From NCBI GenBank assembly GCA_949775045.1, contig OX459095.1, forward strand, positions 28,600,564-28,664,563: DNA of 64,000 nucleotides, given 5' to 3'. This document shows, in pieces, positions 51,001-61,053 of this stretch (positions within the stretch are counted from its first letter, which is position 1; every line of letters begins with the position of its first letter). The notes beneath the pieces are model-generated. The model did not search any database and was not told where the DNA came from. It saw only the letters and a program-made list of their open reading frames with translations. The position numbers and the translations under genes were made by a program. The DNA is from Metridium senile. Lineage: Eukaryota > Cnidaria > Anthozoa > Actiniaria > Metridiidae.

Positions 51001-54000
51001 TACCATGCTAGAGCTTCTTTGTCCGAAGAAGACAAAATTAAACGAGATGCCTTTGCCTCGTATGTCAAACATGTCAGTGCCGGTCTTTGCAATGAAAGTA
51101 TGACTATTAACGAGGTGTCCTTGTCCAAGGTTTCCTATTTACTCAATCTAACTGACAACAAAGGAGAGTGCCAGAAATGGCTAGTGAACCAACAAATTGG
51201 GTTTTCAAAGGACGCAACTTTACCAGAGGAAATCAAGAACGCGTATAAGAAGGGAGAATTGGGTTTGCTACCACGTGGCGGAGTTGCATTATTGATTAAC
51301 GAAACACAGAAGAAAACAGCAGGAAATGCCTTTTGTTTTCTACCTCTACCTTTTGAAACAGGCCTGCCAGTCCACGTTAATGGTCATTTTGCACTCGATC
51401 ACGAAGCAAGACGAAGTCTTTGGCGAAGCGAGAAGGGTGATTATCGAAGCTTATGGAATGAGATCCTTTTGCAAGATATAGTTTCGTCATGCTATGTCGA
51501 CGTGTTAGATGAAGTTCGGAAACACATGTCACTGCTGGTAATAGCTGAAAGCAAGACTTTCCTACAAAAAACACGAGAAGAGGTTGAAGCTATACTTTTG
51601 AAATTCGCCAGCTACTTTCCCTCTCTTGATTCATGTGAATCTCCGTGGAATAAGTTAGCCTTAGAAGTTTACCGTCAAATGGAAAGAAGAAAGAGCCGTC
51701 TTTTACCTGTCATAAGACACACAGAGCAAAACCAAGACACAGTTGTAATTGAATGGCTTCCTCCTACAGGAGATGGGCGTGAGAAAGCACTATTTGATAA
51801 CTTGACAAACACAAAAATCCCATCTAAAACATGTCAAGTTATCAAGGAGAAGCAATCAGAGGAAGTAAAGAAAAAGGAAAAGAAGAATATTACATTGCGA
51901 GAAACTCTTCGTGCCGTAGGAGTTAATTTGGTCTTCATGCCTAACAGCATATACACGTGTTTTGAAAAATCCAATGTTCCTGTGAGCCTTGTGTCCCCTG
52001 TGGAAGTGATCGATTTCTTTGCCACATACCATTCCAAAGATCAACTATGCAAACTCAGTGATCTTCCACGGCCAATTCAAGAAACTCCTTTGAAGGATGT
52101 GACAAGCTTGCTGAACGTTCTTTGTTATTGTAAGCAGGACGAAAGCTTTTATCAGCGTCTGAATGGCCTCCCCCTTCTATTAACTGAGGATGGCAATCTA
52201 CGAGTTTTTAACGAGTCTCATCCAGTGTTTCGAAGTAGCTATAGTGAATTGGTACCTAAATCAAGTCCACTATTTCTTCACCGCAAGCTGCTTAATAACG
52301 TCTTTGCTTTGGAAACCATTTCAGTGAATATGCATGTTTTTAAAGTGTTCGACATTGCAGCATTTGCACATCTTCTGCCGAAAGAGCTTAATGAAGCTAC
52401 TTATAAATCTACCTATATACAGTGGTTTCCATTGAAGCAGACCACGGAGATACTAACAAAGGAATGGATTGGCCGTGTATGGAGGTTTCTATCAAACTCT
52501 GTAAACAAACCGATAGAGGATTATGAAAAAAAGAATCAGTCAAAAGGAAACTGCATTCCTTATGATGTAAGAAAGAAGAAAGAAAAAGAGGACAAGAAAG
52601 CTATCATATTAAACGCTCTTCAGCCAGTCATGAATTGGTGCCTTCTTCCTGCTTTTGAAGCTTTGCCTGATAAGCACCCAGATCATTGTAAGCATTTCCT
52701 GGTGCCCTTAACACTAGCTCACTCACTGATCAGCTATAGTGGTTCATCTCTAATGTATGATGTGAAAGGTGTGCTTAAAAAGCTGTCCATTCCTGAGATC
52801 AATTCTACATTAATCAATAGCGTGTATCTCAACTCATCCTATTCTGTAACTCCAGAGCGACTGGTTTCTAATCTAGAGGATCCAACGTCCATTTTAAAGG
52901 CTCTGTTGTATAAACTGAACCATAATGCTTCATCATTCGAAGGCATTGGCAGTTACGATTGTTTAACGATCTTGCAATATTTCGATAAACATTTAGAACA
53001 TATAGGTGAAGATGTAAAATCATCCTTGAAGAAGCTTCCATTTTATGTCACCATTCACGGCCGCCAAACCAGTATCGAGAATAAGAAGGTTTTTCTCCTG
53101 TCATGTAGAATTCCTAAAGATGGAATCGACCTGTGGGACCAGTCATCAGTTGTCTTTCTAAAGGAAATGAGCTCCTTAAAAAAGCTTTACGAATATATAG
53201 GCTGTGCTACGAAAGATGAAGTTGAAGTGTATTGTGAGGAGATTTTCCAACGGTTTGGAGAAATGAGTGGGGAAGCCAGGCTGAAGCACTTAGAGTTTAT
53301 TCGAGAGTTATTTGACGAATTGGTCCACGAGCGTATGTTCTCAGATCTAAATGAAAAGGAAGCGAGAAAGATGAAAAATGAAAAGCTATGCCAAGCTCTC
53401 TTGATGCTTAAATTTATTCCAGGTGAAAATGGCATTTTAGAACCAGCATCTTCGTTTTTTGATCCTTCTAATGACGTATTCAAAGTAATGTTTGAGAAGC
53501 TGCCTGAAATGTTCCCAAGACATCCATTTTGTGAAATGGAATGGCTTTTATTTCTGAGAAAAATTGGTCTTACCCATGAAGTAAGCAATGAGCAATATCT
53601 TCAATTTGCACGCGAAGTCGAGGTAGAAAGCAGACAGAATTTGGCGGATCTAGAAGAAACAAGAAAGAAGTCAAAAACTTTGATTTGTTATCTCTTTAAC
53701 AAATTGAGTAAACTTACTTCTTGCAATGAATTGGATGGATCAATCAGGGATTTTCTTTTTAACCTGAATACAATTCGTTACATTTGTGCTGATAAAGTTT
53801 CAGACCAATTTAAAAACATCTGTGCACAATATGGAATGATGAATGATAGATTACCTTGGATTTGTTTTAAGGACTCTGTTGTGTCTGGTTATCTCCTTAT
53901 TGCATGGACTAGTACCAATCTTTTGCCTGGATACACCAATTCAGCTATAGCACATGCAACGTTTTACTCAAATATTCGGAAGAAAGTCGTTGAGTTGCTG

Positions 54001-56848
54001 GGGATCCTTCACAAGCCAAGTGTTAATATGGTTATTACACACTGTCAAAACATCTGTGGTGCCTTGTCACAAACACCTCACAACCCAAAGATGGATAACA
54101 AGAAGATAGTTCATCATAAAACTACCGACGTGGTTGATATAATGACAAATATTTATACGTTCCTGCTTAATGAATATCGGGAAGACGAAAGTGAAACTGC
54201 AGAAAAGCTGTCTACTCTGAAGGATACTCGTTGTCTTTTTGTGGATCACGGTCATCGTTTCATTTATCCAAAGCAAGCAGCTGCTGAGTTAAAGTGCACT
54301 GACCAAATCCGGCCATATCTTTTCCAGTTGCCTATTGAGCTTGGTACTTACATTGATCTATTCGAACATCTTGGAACTACAAGAGCAGTTAGTCCAGCAC
54401 AGTACGCAATGGTTCTTCGAATGGTCCATGATGAATCGATAGATGGCAAACTACATCCTAACGAGATAAATTGTGCTTTTAAAGCCACCAAAGGTTTGTT
54501 TGAATCTTTGAAGCAGAATACGGGCGACAGCGACCCGCAACTTTCTCCACTTTACCTGCCTGGAACTAAAGGAAGTCAAGAAATAATCACTGGAAAGGTT
54601 GTGTTGCAGTTGTCGACAGATATCTTATACAACGATGCTCCTCGATTCAAAGAAAGGCTACAGAAGATAAACGCCTTCGTTCTCTTAGAGCTTGAAAAAG
54701 TGGAGCTAGAGGTAAGCAACGATGAAGACCTTCTAAATAAACTACCAGAGTCCCTCCTTCCTCGAAAGCTTTCCTCGCTTGTTAGAGAAACCTTGGTCGA
54801 AGATAATGAATCTGTGTCACGCTCCAAAACAGCCATGGAACTTGACAAAGTACTTATTGACCCCAATTTTTGCTATGGCATCATACGCTTGATAAAACAT
54901 GTTAATTACAGTAAGAAAGTGGAGACAAGTAGTGATATTGTGACAAAAATCAAGAAATCATTAAGTTGCATCAAAGTCTACAGTGCATTTAACCTTCGAA
55001 CAAGACTGCTATTCGATGGGCATCCAATTCCAGAAAGTGAAGCAGAGCTAACTTGTTTTGAAGAACTAACACAAGAACAGAATCAAGAAATATTGAAAAT
55101 TTACATCAAAGAAGGATCAGAGACAGAGCTTTACAAGTTCTCATCGAGGGTGGCGGAAATTGTAAATCGAATAACTGGGCGTCAACTTGGAGAAATGCTA
55201 GTCCATCTTGCTCCAATGCTTTCTCTAAAGTCCAACGAGATTAAGTCTTTTCTTGATGAGTTAAATATTCGTGCAGACAATGCACTCACAGAAATCACAA
55301 ATGAATCGTATGTTCCAGACCCTGGGAGCTTTGTCTGCATCGATGACCATCACCTGCTTGTTGATGCATTCACAATCTTTTATCCTGGCGACTTTGTTGG
55401 CTACGAGCTTGACGACCCAAGCCTTCGGGATGAAAGTGATACACCAACGTACATATATGCCATTATTATAGATGATATTTCACTAGAAGAGAACAGTCCA
55501 CCTTATGCAAGAAGGTACAAGGTTGATATTGGCACCGAGTGCATAGATATCGACGCAGTAGATCTATACCAGATATACCGTTGCAAAGAAGAAAGCGACC
55601 AATTAGAAATTGAGCAATTCACTGGTGCTAATACTTCGGCAAAACAAACAAAACCAGATAACTTTGAGGAAGTGAAGCAGCTAATAAGAAGAACTTTGGA
55701 GGATGCTTGGAAACTACCTGAAGAAATGAAAAAGAAAATCATCAAAAGACTGATGCTGACTTGGCATCCTGACAAGAACCCCGGAAATGAAGAATTTTGT
55801 AACGAAGTCTTCAAGTTCTTGTTATCGGAAATGCAAAGACTGGAGGAAGGATTTACACCAGAGCAGGCTTACAATTTCTGGGGTTCTGGTTACAGAGACT
55901 ACGATGGTTGCTACTCTGGGTTTTACAATGACTGCCGGGATCGTGCTGGACGTCACAGAACCCAACGAAACACCTATTACAGCAGGGGATACAGTGGTGG
56001 ATACAGCAGTAGAACTACACGAAGTGGTGGTTTCAGCAACCCTCAACCAGGAGAAGCAAAAAGATGGTACAAGCAAGCAAGTGCCGACCTAGAAGCAGCC
56101 TGCAATGATGTAATGGAGCCTAAGCAGTCCTATGAATGGGCATGCTTCAAATGTCATCAGGTGAGTGTCATTAAAGAGAACAAGAAGATAAAAGTCCACA
56201 GAAATGAGTTGTTTTTCAATCTGGTCATTCAGTTTTGCTCAATATTTTTAAGAATATTGTTTGTTGAATATTGAAGGACGATTGTTTACCGCTTTCCAAT
56301 GGAATTCCCCCTTCATAAAGCTCAGATAATTAACACAGAACTGTAGAAATGTGTGTAAGTGTGAATACGTTTATTAGTAAGGGATGTTGTGCCCTCTTGC
56401 TTCTTCTTAAACCTCTCCTGAATTATGCTGATTTGATTTGTACATTTGAAAGACGGGTACCCACACGTCTTGACATTCATTTTCCTATTATCAATACTTC
56501 TTTGTTGAAGTGTTACTCACTAAGATTGCCTATTAATCAATGGATCTGTCCTGTTGTTTGAAGTCTGCAGAAAAAGCTCTGAAAGCCGCACAGTATTTGC
56601 AAAATGCAAATACAAAAACCGACACTCATTATCTACCAGGGATAGCTATAGACCTTGGTGACAGTGACCTAGAATCGTTGGCTTCCTCTCTGGAAAGTCT
56701 CCTTGGAAACTCAACACGCATGCGCTATCCTGATCGTGTGACATATCCCAGAATTCCCCACGATATTTATTCCAAGAACATGGCAGAAAGAGCATTAGAC
56801 ATTGCTAGACAAATCCTTGGAATAGTCACAAGCAAGTTAGAAAATTAA
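30422..56848 (+). CDS. Sacsin-like gene 2, complete (eight coding exons, about 4,468 aa)
   Basis: Join 30422..30425, 31460..31554, 32119..32229, 33352..33499, 39585..41132, 41564..44845, 48227..56160, 56564..56848. Every junction is GT-AG, every phase agrees, and the total is 13,407 bp (4,468 codons plus TAA), close to human sacsin (about 4,580). Three HSP90-like ATPase repeats have N-boxes ELIQNAEDAG (34-43), ELIQNADDAG (N at 1389) and ELLQNADDAK (N at 2442), and glycine boxes GRFGLGF (106), GRFGLGF (1459) and GQYGVGF (2510). Each repeat carries the sacsin signature GPALxxxNxAxFT. DnaJ HPD is at 4243-4245 and HEPN at about 4338-4468. No ubiquitin-like N-terminus is present. Known family role: an ATP-dependent giant co-chaperone recruiting HSP70; the exact role here is inferred. 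Confidence 0.88.
30426..31459 (+). other. Gene 2 intron 1
   Basis: 1,034 bp, GT-AG. AT-rich with T runs. No element or gene was recognised. Confidence 0.5.
31460..31554 (+). CDS. Gene 2 exon 2: start of first ATPase repeat
   Basis: It encodes GNQAFGLIQPTLIQQIKKIL then DEYPDDGQILK, matching the conserved opening of sacsin repeats (FGQ...L...IL..YP.DG.ILKELIQNA.DA). The donor CAAG|GTAAAT leaves phase 0. The acceptor TTTGAAG has a weak pyrimidine tract. The frame stays open upstream to about 31399, so an alternative acceptor TTTTTTTAG at 31398 is possible. Confidence 0.75.
32119..32229 (+). CDS. Gene 2 exon 3: N-box of first ATPase repeat
   Basis: 37 codons, phase 0 at both ends: acceptor GTTTTCCAG, donor CAG|GTAAAA. 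It contains ELIQNAEDAGAKEVKFLID, the ATP-Mg-binding Asn helix of GHKL/HSP90 folds. Confidence 0.9.
32400..32568. mobile_element. TACACCTA-type MITE in intron 3
   Basis: It starts TACACCTAATTGCAAAAATG and ends ACAACATTCTTGGAAGTAGGTGTA-like. The core GTTCACTCAAGTGGAACT is palindromic. It is the same subfamily as 33536-33700, 36063-38213 and 63107-63338. Confidence 0.85.
32997..33031. repeat. Poly-G tract, 35 bases
   Basis: An uninterrupted G run within intron 3 of gene 2. Confidence 0.9.
33352..33499 (+). CDS. Gene 2 exon 4: glycine box of first ATPase repeat
   Basis: It encodes GPALYAYNNAKFTENDW and VGRFGLGFKSVFHMT, the loop and glycine-rich lid of the Bergerat fold. Acceptor TTTTAAG; donor ACAG|GTGATT leaves one base that completes Asp with exon 5. 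Confidence 0.9.
33536..33700. mobile_element. TACACCTA-type MITE in intron 4, slightly degraded
   Basis: It starts TCACCTAATTGCAAGAAT and ends TTTTTGCAATTAGGTGT. The core AGTTCGATCTGCTAGAGTGATC is close to that of the intron 3 copy family. Confidence 0.75.
33701..35240 (+). other. Intron 4 of gene 2, left part, nothing recognised
   Basis: About 1.5 kb of non-coding intron sequence with no repeat or coding signal identified. Confidence 0.4.
35250..35877. repeat. Inverted repeat in intron 4
   Basis: 35250-35338 (including CAGGCAGCCCAAGCAAATCA and a T run) is complementary to 35787-35877, with about 450 bp between. It is probably a foldback or two oppositely placed copies of one element. No coding content. 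Confidence 0.7.
36063..38213. mobile_element. TACACCTA MITE ends enclosing a DIRS-like fragment
   Basis: The left end TACACCTAATTGCAAGAACG (36063) and the right end CTTGCAATTAGGTGTA (38198-38213) are the two halves of one MITE subfamily, each followed inward by the GGAAAGGAATTAA block. Between them lie about 1.9 kb, including a reverse transcriptase remnant. Either the retroelement inserted into the MITE or two MITE halves bracket it. Confidence 0.65.
36490..37560 (-). pseudogene. DIRS/Ngaro-like reverse transcriptase and RNase H remnant
   Basis: Minus-strand frame 37433-36837 carries reverse transcriptase motifs: PMGAVPKKHSFPQKWRVIND, then LPFGLRSSPVLF and the catalytic YLDDF. Frame 36780-36490 continues with an RNase H-like segment, MFHCDNASVVNILNSGTSK, and HVAGVCNDIVDALSRF. 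Pieces are in different frames, with sequence missing between YLDDF and RNase H, so it is dead. Spacing and the PxGAVPKK...INDLSWP style fit tyrosine-recombinase retroelements (DIRS group) better than Gypsy. It lies antisense in intron 4 of gene 2. Confidence 0.75.
38393..38616. mobile_element. MITE with AGCCTGGTTCCCATAT ends
   Basis: AAGCCTGGTTCCCATAT at the left and ATATGGGAACCAGGCTT at the right are inverted; an inner pairing of GATCGC words follows. A 224-bp non-autonomous element. 38620-38990 shows nothing further. Confidence 0.8.
38990..39404. repeat. Hexamer satellite (AAGCAT)n then (AAGCAC)n
   Basis: About 60 copies of AAGCAT followed by seven of AAGCAC, then scattered copies to 39475. 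At 39507-39538 five complementary units (GCTTAT type) follow, so the end can fold back. The minus-strand LM and CL repeat frames here are artefacts. The array ends about 50 bp before the acceptor of exon 5. Confidence 0.92.
39585..41132 (+). CDS. Gene 2 exon 5: rest of first sacsin repeat
   Basis: It begins after TTACTCAG and reads DLPSVVSGDSLGIIDPHEKY, the strand following the glycine box. It also holds GHVFCFLPLPLETKSLTGLP followed by VHVNGFFAL, the most conserved middle signature of the repeat. The donor AGAG|GTAAAT leaves phase 1. Confidence 0.92.
41133..41563 (+). other. Gene 2 intron 5, with hairpin
   Basis: 431 bp, GT-AG, phase 1. Most of its left half is the hairpin at 41213-41336. 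Confidence 0.8.
41213..41336. repeat. Hairpin related to 17613-17720
   Basis: The arms GATCTATGTAATATATACAA and its complement pair. Inner blocks GAGCAGCCG, CGCGAGTCGAAGACGAGC and CGGACGCAAAT occur in the same order as GAGCGGCCG, CGCAAGCCGAAGGCGCGC and CGGACGCGAAT at 17613-17720. Confidence 0.75.
41564..44845 (+). CDS. Gene 2 exon 6: end of repeat 1 and start of repeat 2
   Basis: It begins YSQLCEFDSNAVKKHLRNAI after TTTGTAG. The second ATPase repeat starts at 43732 (FGQSESLLDRLKSLL), with N-box ELIQNADDAGATEV (Asn codon 43822) and glycine box KIGRFGLGFNSVYNLTD (first Gly 44032). It ends CAAAG|GTAATA, phase 1, and joins exon 7 to make QHPK-G-IVPTAG. Exons 6 and 7 together carry repeat 2. Confidence 0.93.
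46274..46498. mobile_element. MITE with ACAGTGCTGCTAATTCAACC ends
   Basis: The left end TTTTACAGTGCTGCTAATTC and the right end GAATTAGCAGCACTGTAAAA are perfect complements; the inner arms share AGCCAATCACGTTTGAGCTT. It is nested in foldback C. Confidence 0.88.
46614..46710. repeat. Short inverted repeat with CCTGTGAACGG ends
   Basis: ATAGCCTGTGAACGGTTCAA at the left pairs imperfectly with TTGAGCCGTTCACAGGATA at the right, around a G-rich then C-rich middle. It is nested in foldback C. Confidence 0.7.
48227..56160 (+). CDS. Gene 2 exon 7: end of repeat 2, repeat 3, DnaJ, start of HEPN
   Basis: A 7.9-kb exon, open throughout, beginning after CTTCAACAG. It carries VFCFLPLPIHSGLPVHINGC of repeat 2. 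The third ATPase repeat starts at 50272 (FGQSEKLTNRLKRIL), with N-box ELLQNADDAKATKV and glycine box TGQYGVGFNAVYHLTD. A second signature FCFLPLPFETGLPVHVNGHF follows, then the helical C-terminal part. DnaJ has WHPDKN (His codon 55765). A Gly/Tyr/Ser/Arg-rich linker of about 70 residues precedes HEPN. From 50833 on it is the paralogue of the gene 1 exon. The donor CAG|GTGAGT is at 56161. Confidence 0.95.
50833..56848. repeat. Segmental duplication, unit 2: genic part
   Basis: Collinear with 2-6280. The exon, intron position, HEPN exon and post-stop sequence are all shared. Identity by eye runs from about 98% in the DnaJ region (4550-4980 versus 55390-55815) to about 80% around 1440-1540 and 3250-3420. 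Confidence 0.95.
56564..56848 (+). CDS. Gene 2 exon 8: C-terminal half of HEPN domain
   Basis: 94 codons plus TAA, phase 0, acceptor TTTGAAG. It reads SAEKALKAAQYLQNANTKTD and ends in ALDIARQILGIVTSKLEN. HEPN in sacsin dimerises and binds nucleotides; no RNase R-x-H motif is seen. The stop is followed by ATG|GTAAGT as in gene 1. Confidence 0.9.
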   Translation, partial: SAEKALKAAQYLQNANTKTDTHYLPGIAIDLGDSDLESLASSLESLLGNSTRMRYPDRVTYPRIPHDIYSKNMAERALDIARQILGIVTSKLEN

Positions 56849-57641
56849 TGGTAAGTCTAGTGTGTTTATGTTTTGTATAATGTGAATGATTGATTCAATG
56901 CGACTAATAAGAATTTAAAATCCATACATCCATAGTCAATCGCGACAAAAACAACTGAGTAGTGATTTTTCGAATAACGGTACTAATTGAATCAAGTTAC
57001 TTACTACAAAAACTTCAAAGTTGTGGTTACTCCAATAACTGGATAAATCAATACATTCATAGTATCACTCAATAAAAAAAGACCGAGTAGTGGTTATTCA
57101 AATAACTGAGTAAACTGATATGTATCCATAGTGACTAACTGCAACATTCAAAGGAACCAAGTAATATATGTTTATACGTATTTTAACTATGGTTAATAGA
57201 TCATCTCATCATTCATGTCTGCTGTACAAATTAATTAACAATTATTCGCCGAAAGCGAAGTGATTATAGGTAGATATTCACCGATAATCACTGAGCCTGA
57301 GGTGAATAATCATTTTAGTATAATTACAAAGGTGATTATTTCAAAAAAAAAAAAGAAAGAAGGAAACAGCATTGAAAGTGAAAATATTTTATTTTTTAAA
57401 ACTTGTAAACATTGTAAACATTGTGTTGCATAATGACAAAAAAAACACGTGCAAATTTACCATGATACCTTTAAATAGCTTGACACCAATCTTTGTAGCT
57501 TTTTTAGTCTATTTTGGGACAGCATTTTTTTTAAAGTTTTCAATTTCATCTTCGCTAACAGTGTCAAAACGAGTACTGGCAGCCATTTTGTCCGAAAAGG
57601 TGATTATCGGCTGATAATCCGAGATAGCAAACCGATCAGAG
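56849..57641. repeat. Segmental duplication, unit 2: first spacer part
   Basis: It matches 6281-6975 with a private stretch at about 56905-57140 that repeats AACTGAGTAGTG and TAACTGGATAAATC-type words and is absent from unit 1. No gene seen. Confidence 0.8.
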
Positions 57642-58636
57642 TTAGTCTCCCCCGCAGCCGTTTTTAGTCTCGTCCCACTCCCCTACGTGCATTCTCTCCC
57701 CACAAACGGCTGCTCACTCGAGTGCAACATTCCGTTCCCAGTCTCGACCAATAGGAAATCGGCTTCTATATACTGGAAACCTTGCCCCAGACTCTCTTTG
57801 TTGTTATAGGCAAAATAGCTCGAGTTTCAAAATGTTTCAAAATAGCTTGAGAGTTGTCAAATGTGTTTACCAAAGTGTGTAAAAGATTCGATTCTAACGA
57901 CCTCGATAATCATTAAAAGGAAGCTATGGAGCAAGTAGTGTTGAAAAAAAGGATGTATTTGTCAGTTTACCGACAGGGTTCGGGAATTCTGTTATTTTCA
58001 GAAGCATTGCCAATAGTTTTTGACGATTATACTGGCCTTTATTGTCACTGATTGAAGATCAAATACAACTTAAGGCAGATGGGTATTGCATCTATTAGTT
58101 TGAGCGATGTTAGCACAGAGGAGGAGATTTAAAGGATCGAAAACGGTCTTTATTCTACATTTATACATATCACGAGATTAGAACTAGCAGCTAATTAGCG
58201 CAAACTGATACATCAACTGTCAAGTGTTTTACCGAATGATTCCTTGAAAGTTAAACGTTTAAACAACTTAACCATTACCAGATTTGAAAATGCGAATGTG
58301 CTTCTTGCAATCATTAACTGTGGCTGTGCAGATAATACAGTTTGTGTCACTATTCTGTATTTTTTGGGGGTTACATCCATTCACGACGAGTAAATTGTAA
58401 TATTTGTAGTCTATCCTTAGAAACACACAAATGACACACGGCTCGTATTTCCGCTGCATACTCTCACCGATCTAATGAGCGTTGTGATTGGTCAAGTGTA
58501 TAATTACGAAATCCGATTTAATTGGATTTAAAAACAATGGTAAAGGAATGTTGCACTCGAGTGAGCAGCCGTTTGTGGGGAGAGAATGCACCGTAGGGGA
58601 GTGGGACGAGACTAAAAACGGCTGCGGGGAGACTAA
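57642..58636. mobile_element. 995-bp element with about 95-bp terminal inverted repeats
   Basis: It starts TTAGTCTCCCCCGCAGCCGT and ends ACGGCTGCGGGGAGACTAA. The arms extend about 95 bp (57642-57736 and 58547-58636), sharing CCCACTCCCCTACG and CACTCGAGTG. It is flanked by ATCAGAG (57635-57641 and 58637-58643). Unit 1 has the empty site with a single ATCAGAG near 6970. Only a chance frame of about 60 residues lies inside, so it is non-autonomous. Confidence 0.88.
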
Positions 58637-58849
58637 ATCAGAGAGCGCGATTTTGAATAATCACCTTTGTATTTATACTAATTAATATTAAGCACTAGAG
58701 CTGCTATGTAATTAACGTAGCATTTTTATTGTAGGACCATTGACAGAACATATCGATGTCTTGATGTATTCAGTGGAATTAACAGGGATGAAACATATAT
58801 GAACTATCATTAGGTTATAATTACCAGTAAACTTATACCAATACAAGAT

Positions 58850-60834
58850 ATTAGAGCACATATATCCATATAAGATAGGACACATATATTCATATAAGAT
58901 AGGGTACATATATTAATAGAAGATAAGGGAACATATATTAATAGAAGATAAGGGAACATATATTAATAGAAAATATTAGGGTAAATATATACCAATACAA
59001 GATATTAGGGCACATATATCCATATAAGATAGGGTACATATATTAATAGAAGATAAGGGAACATATATTAATAGAAGATAAGGGAACATATATTAATAGA
59101 AGATAAGGGGTAAATATATATCAATACAAGATATTAGGGTACATATATCAATACAAGATATTAGGGTACATATACCAATACAAGATATTAGGGCACATAT
59201 ATCCATACAAGATAGGGTACATATAGCCATATAAGATAGGGTACATATAACCACATAAGATAGGGTACATATAACCATATAAGATAGGGTACATATAACC
59301 ACATAAGATATGGTACATATATCCATATAAGATAGGGCACATATATCCATACAAGATAGGGTACATATATCAATATAAGATAGGGTACATATAACCACAT
59401 AAGATAGGGTACATATAACCATATAAGATAGGGTACATATAACCACATAAGATAGGGTACATATAACCACATAAGATAGGGTACATATAACCATATAAGA
59501 TAGGGTACATATAACCACATAAGATAGGGTACATATAACCATATAAGATAGGGTACATATAACCACATAAGATAGGGTACATATAACCACATAAGATAGG
59601 GTACATAGAACCACATAAGATAGGGTACATATAGCCACATAAGATAGGGTACATAGAACCACATAAGATAGGGTACATAGAACCACATAAGATAGGGTAC
59701 ATATAGCCACATAAGATAGGGTACATAGAACCACATAAGATAGGGTACATAGAACCACATAAGATAGGGTACATATATCCACATAAGATAGGGTACATAT
59801 ATCAATATAAGATAGGGTACATAGAACCACATAAGATAGGGTACATATATCCACATAAGATAGGGTACATATATCAATATAAAATAGGGTACATATATCC
59901 ATATAAGATAGGGTACATATAACCATATAAGATAGGACACATATATCCATATAAGATAGGGTACATATAACCATATAAGATAGGGTACATATAACCATAT
60001 AAGATAGGGCACATATAACCACATAAGATAGGGTACATATAACCACATAAGATAGGGTACATAGAACCACATAAGATAGGGTACATATAGCCACATAAGA
60101 TAGGGTACATAGAACCACATAAGATAGGGTACATAGAACCACATAAGATAGGGTACATATAGCCACATAAGATAGGGTACATAGAACCACATAAGATAGG
60201 GTACATATATCCACATAAGATAGGGTACATATATCAATATAAGATAGGGTACATAGAACCACATAAGATAGGGTACATATATCCACATAAGATAGGGTAC
60301 ATATATCAATATAAAATAGGGTACATATATCCATATAAGATAGGGTACATATAACCATATAAGATAGGACACATATATCCATATAAGATAGGGTACATAT
60401 AACCATATAAGATAGGGTACATATAACCATATAAGATAGGGCACATATAACCACATAAGATAGGGTACATATAACCATATAAGATAGGGTACATATAACC
60501 ATATAAGATAGGGTACATATAACCATATAAGATAGGGTACATATAACCATATAAGATAGGGTACATATATAACCATATAAGATAGGGTACATATAACCAT
60601 ATAAGATAGGGTACATATAACCACATAAGATAGGGTACATATAACCATATAAGATAGGGTACATATAACCATATAAGATAGGGTACATATAACCACATAA
60701 GATAGGGTACATATATAACCATATAAGATAGGGTACATATAGCCATATAAGATAGGGTACATATAACCATATAAGATAGGGTACATATAACCATATAAGA
60801 TAGGGCACATATAGCCATATTAGATAGGAGTTTA
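58850..60834. repeat. 24-bp minisatellite, array 2 (about 80 units)
   Basis: Same unit as array 1, more homogeneous, with variants ACCACATA, AGAACC and ATCAATAT. A higher-order duplication of 432 bp (18 units) is seen: the marker GATAGGACAC recurs at 59931 and 60363 with the same neighbours. All three minus frames are open for long distances, giving a spurious 591-residue frame. Confidence 0.93.
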
Positions 60835-60840
60835 ACACTA

Positions 60841-61053
60841 CACTGCAAAAACGGCTGAGTAGATGCAACTCAGTATATTGAATTATTCATGCATTCAGTA
60901 TGACACTTTATAGTGAGTTAACCCAACTCATTATTGAGAGTAAACATAAATATAGACGGACATTGAGTATAATGTGCTCAATATATTGAGTTTAACTTGA
61001 CTTTTACTCACTATACGAGTTGGATTAACTCACTATAAAGTGTAGAACTCACT
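60841..61053. mobile_element. Small insertion with ACACTTTATAGTGAGTT inverted repeats
   Basis: Sequence present only in unit 2, starting CACTGCAAAAACGGCTGAG. Arms ACACTTTATAGTGAGTTAAC (about 60900) and GTTGGATTAACTCACTATAA (about 61018) pair. Likely a MITE. Confidence 0.6.

Noticed and set aside
59093..60868. 591-residue minus-strand reading frame rich in Tyr, Ile, Leu and Cys
   Set aside because: It is the translation of the 24-bp minisatellite; the other two minus frames are open as well, and no start context or flanking gene structure exists.
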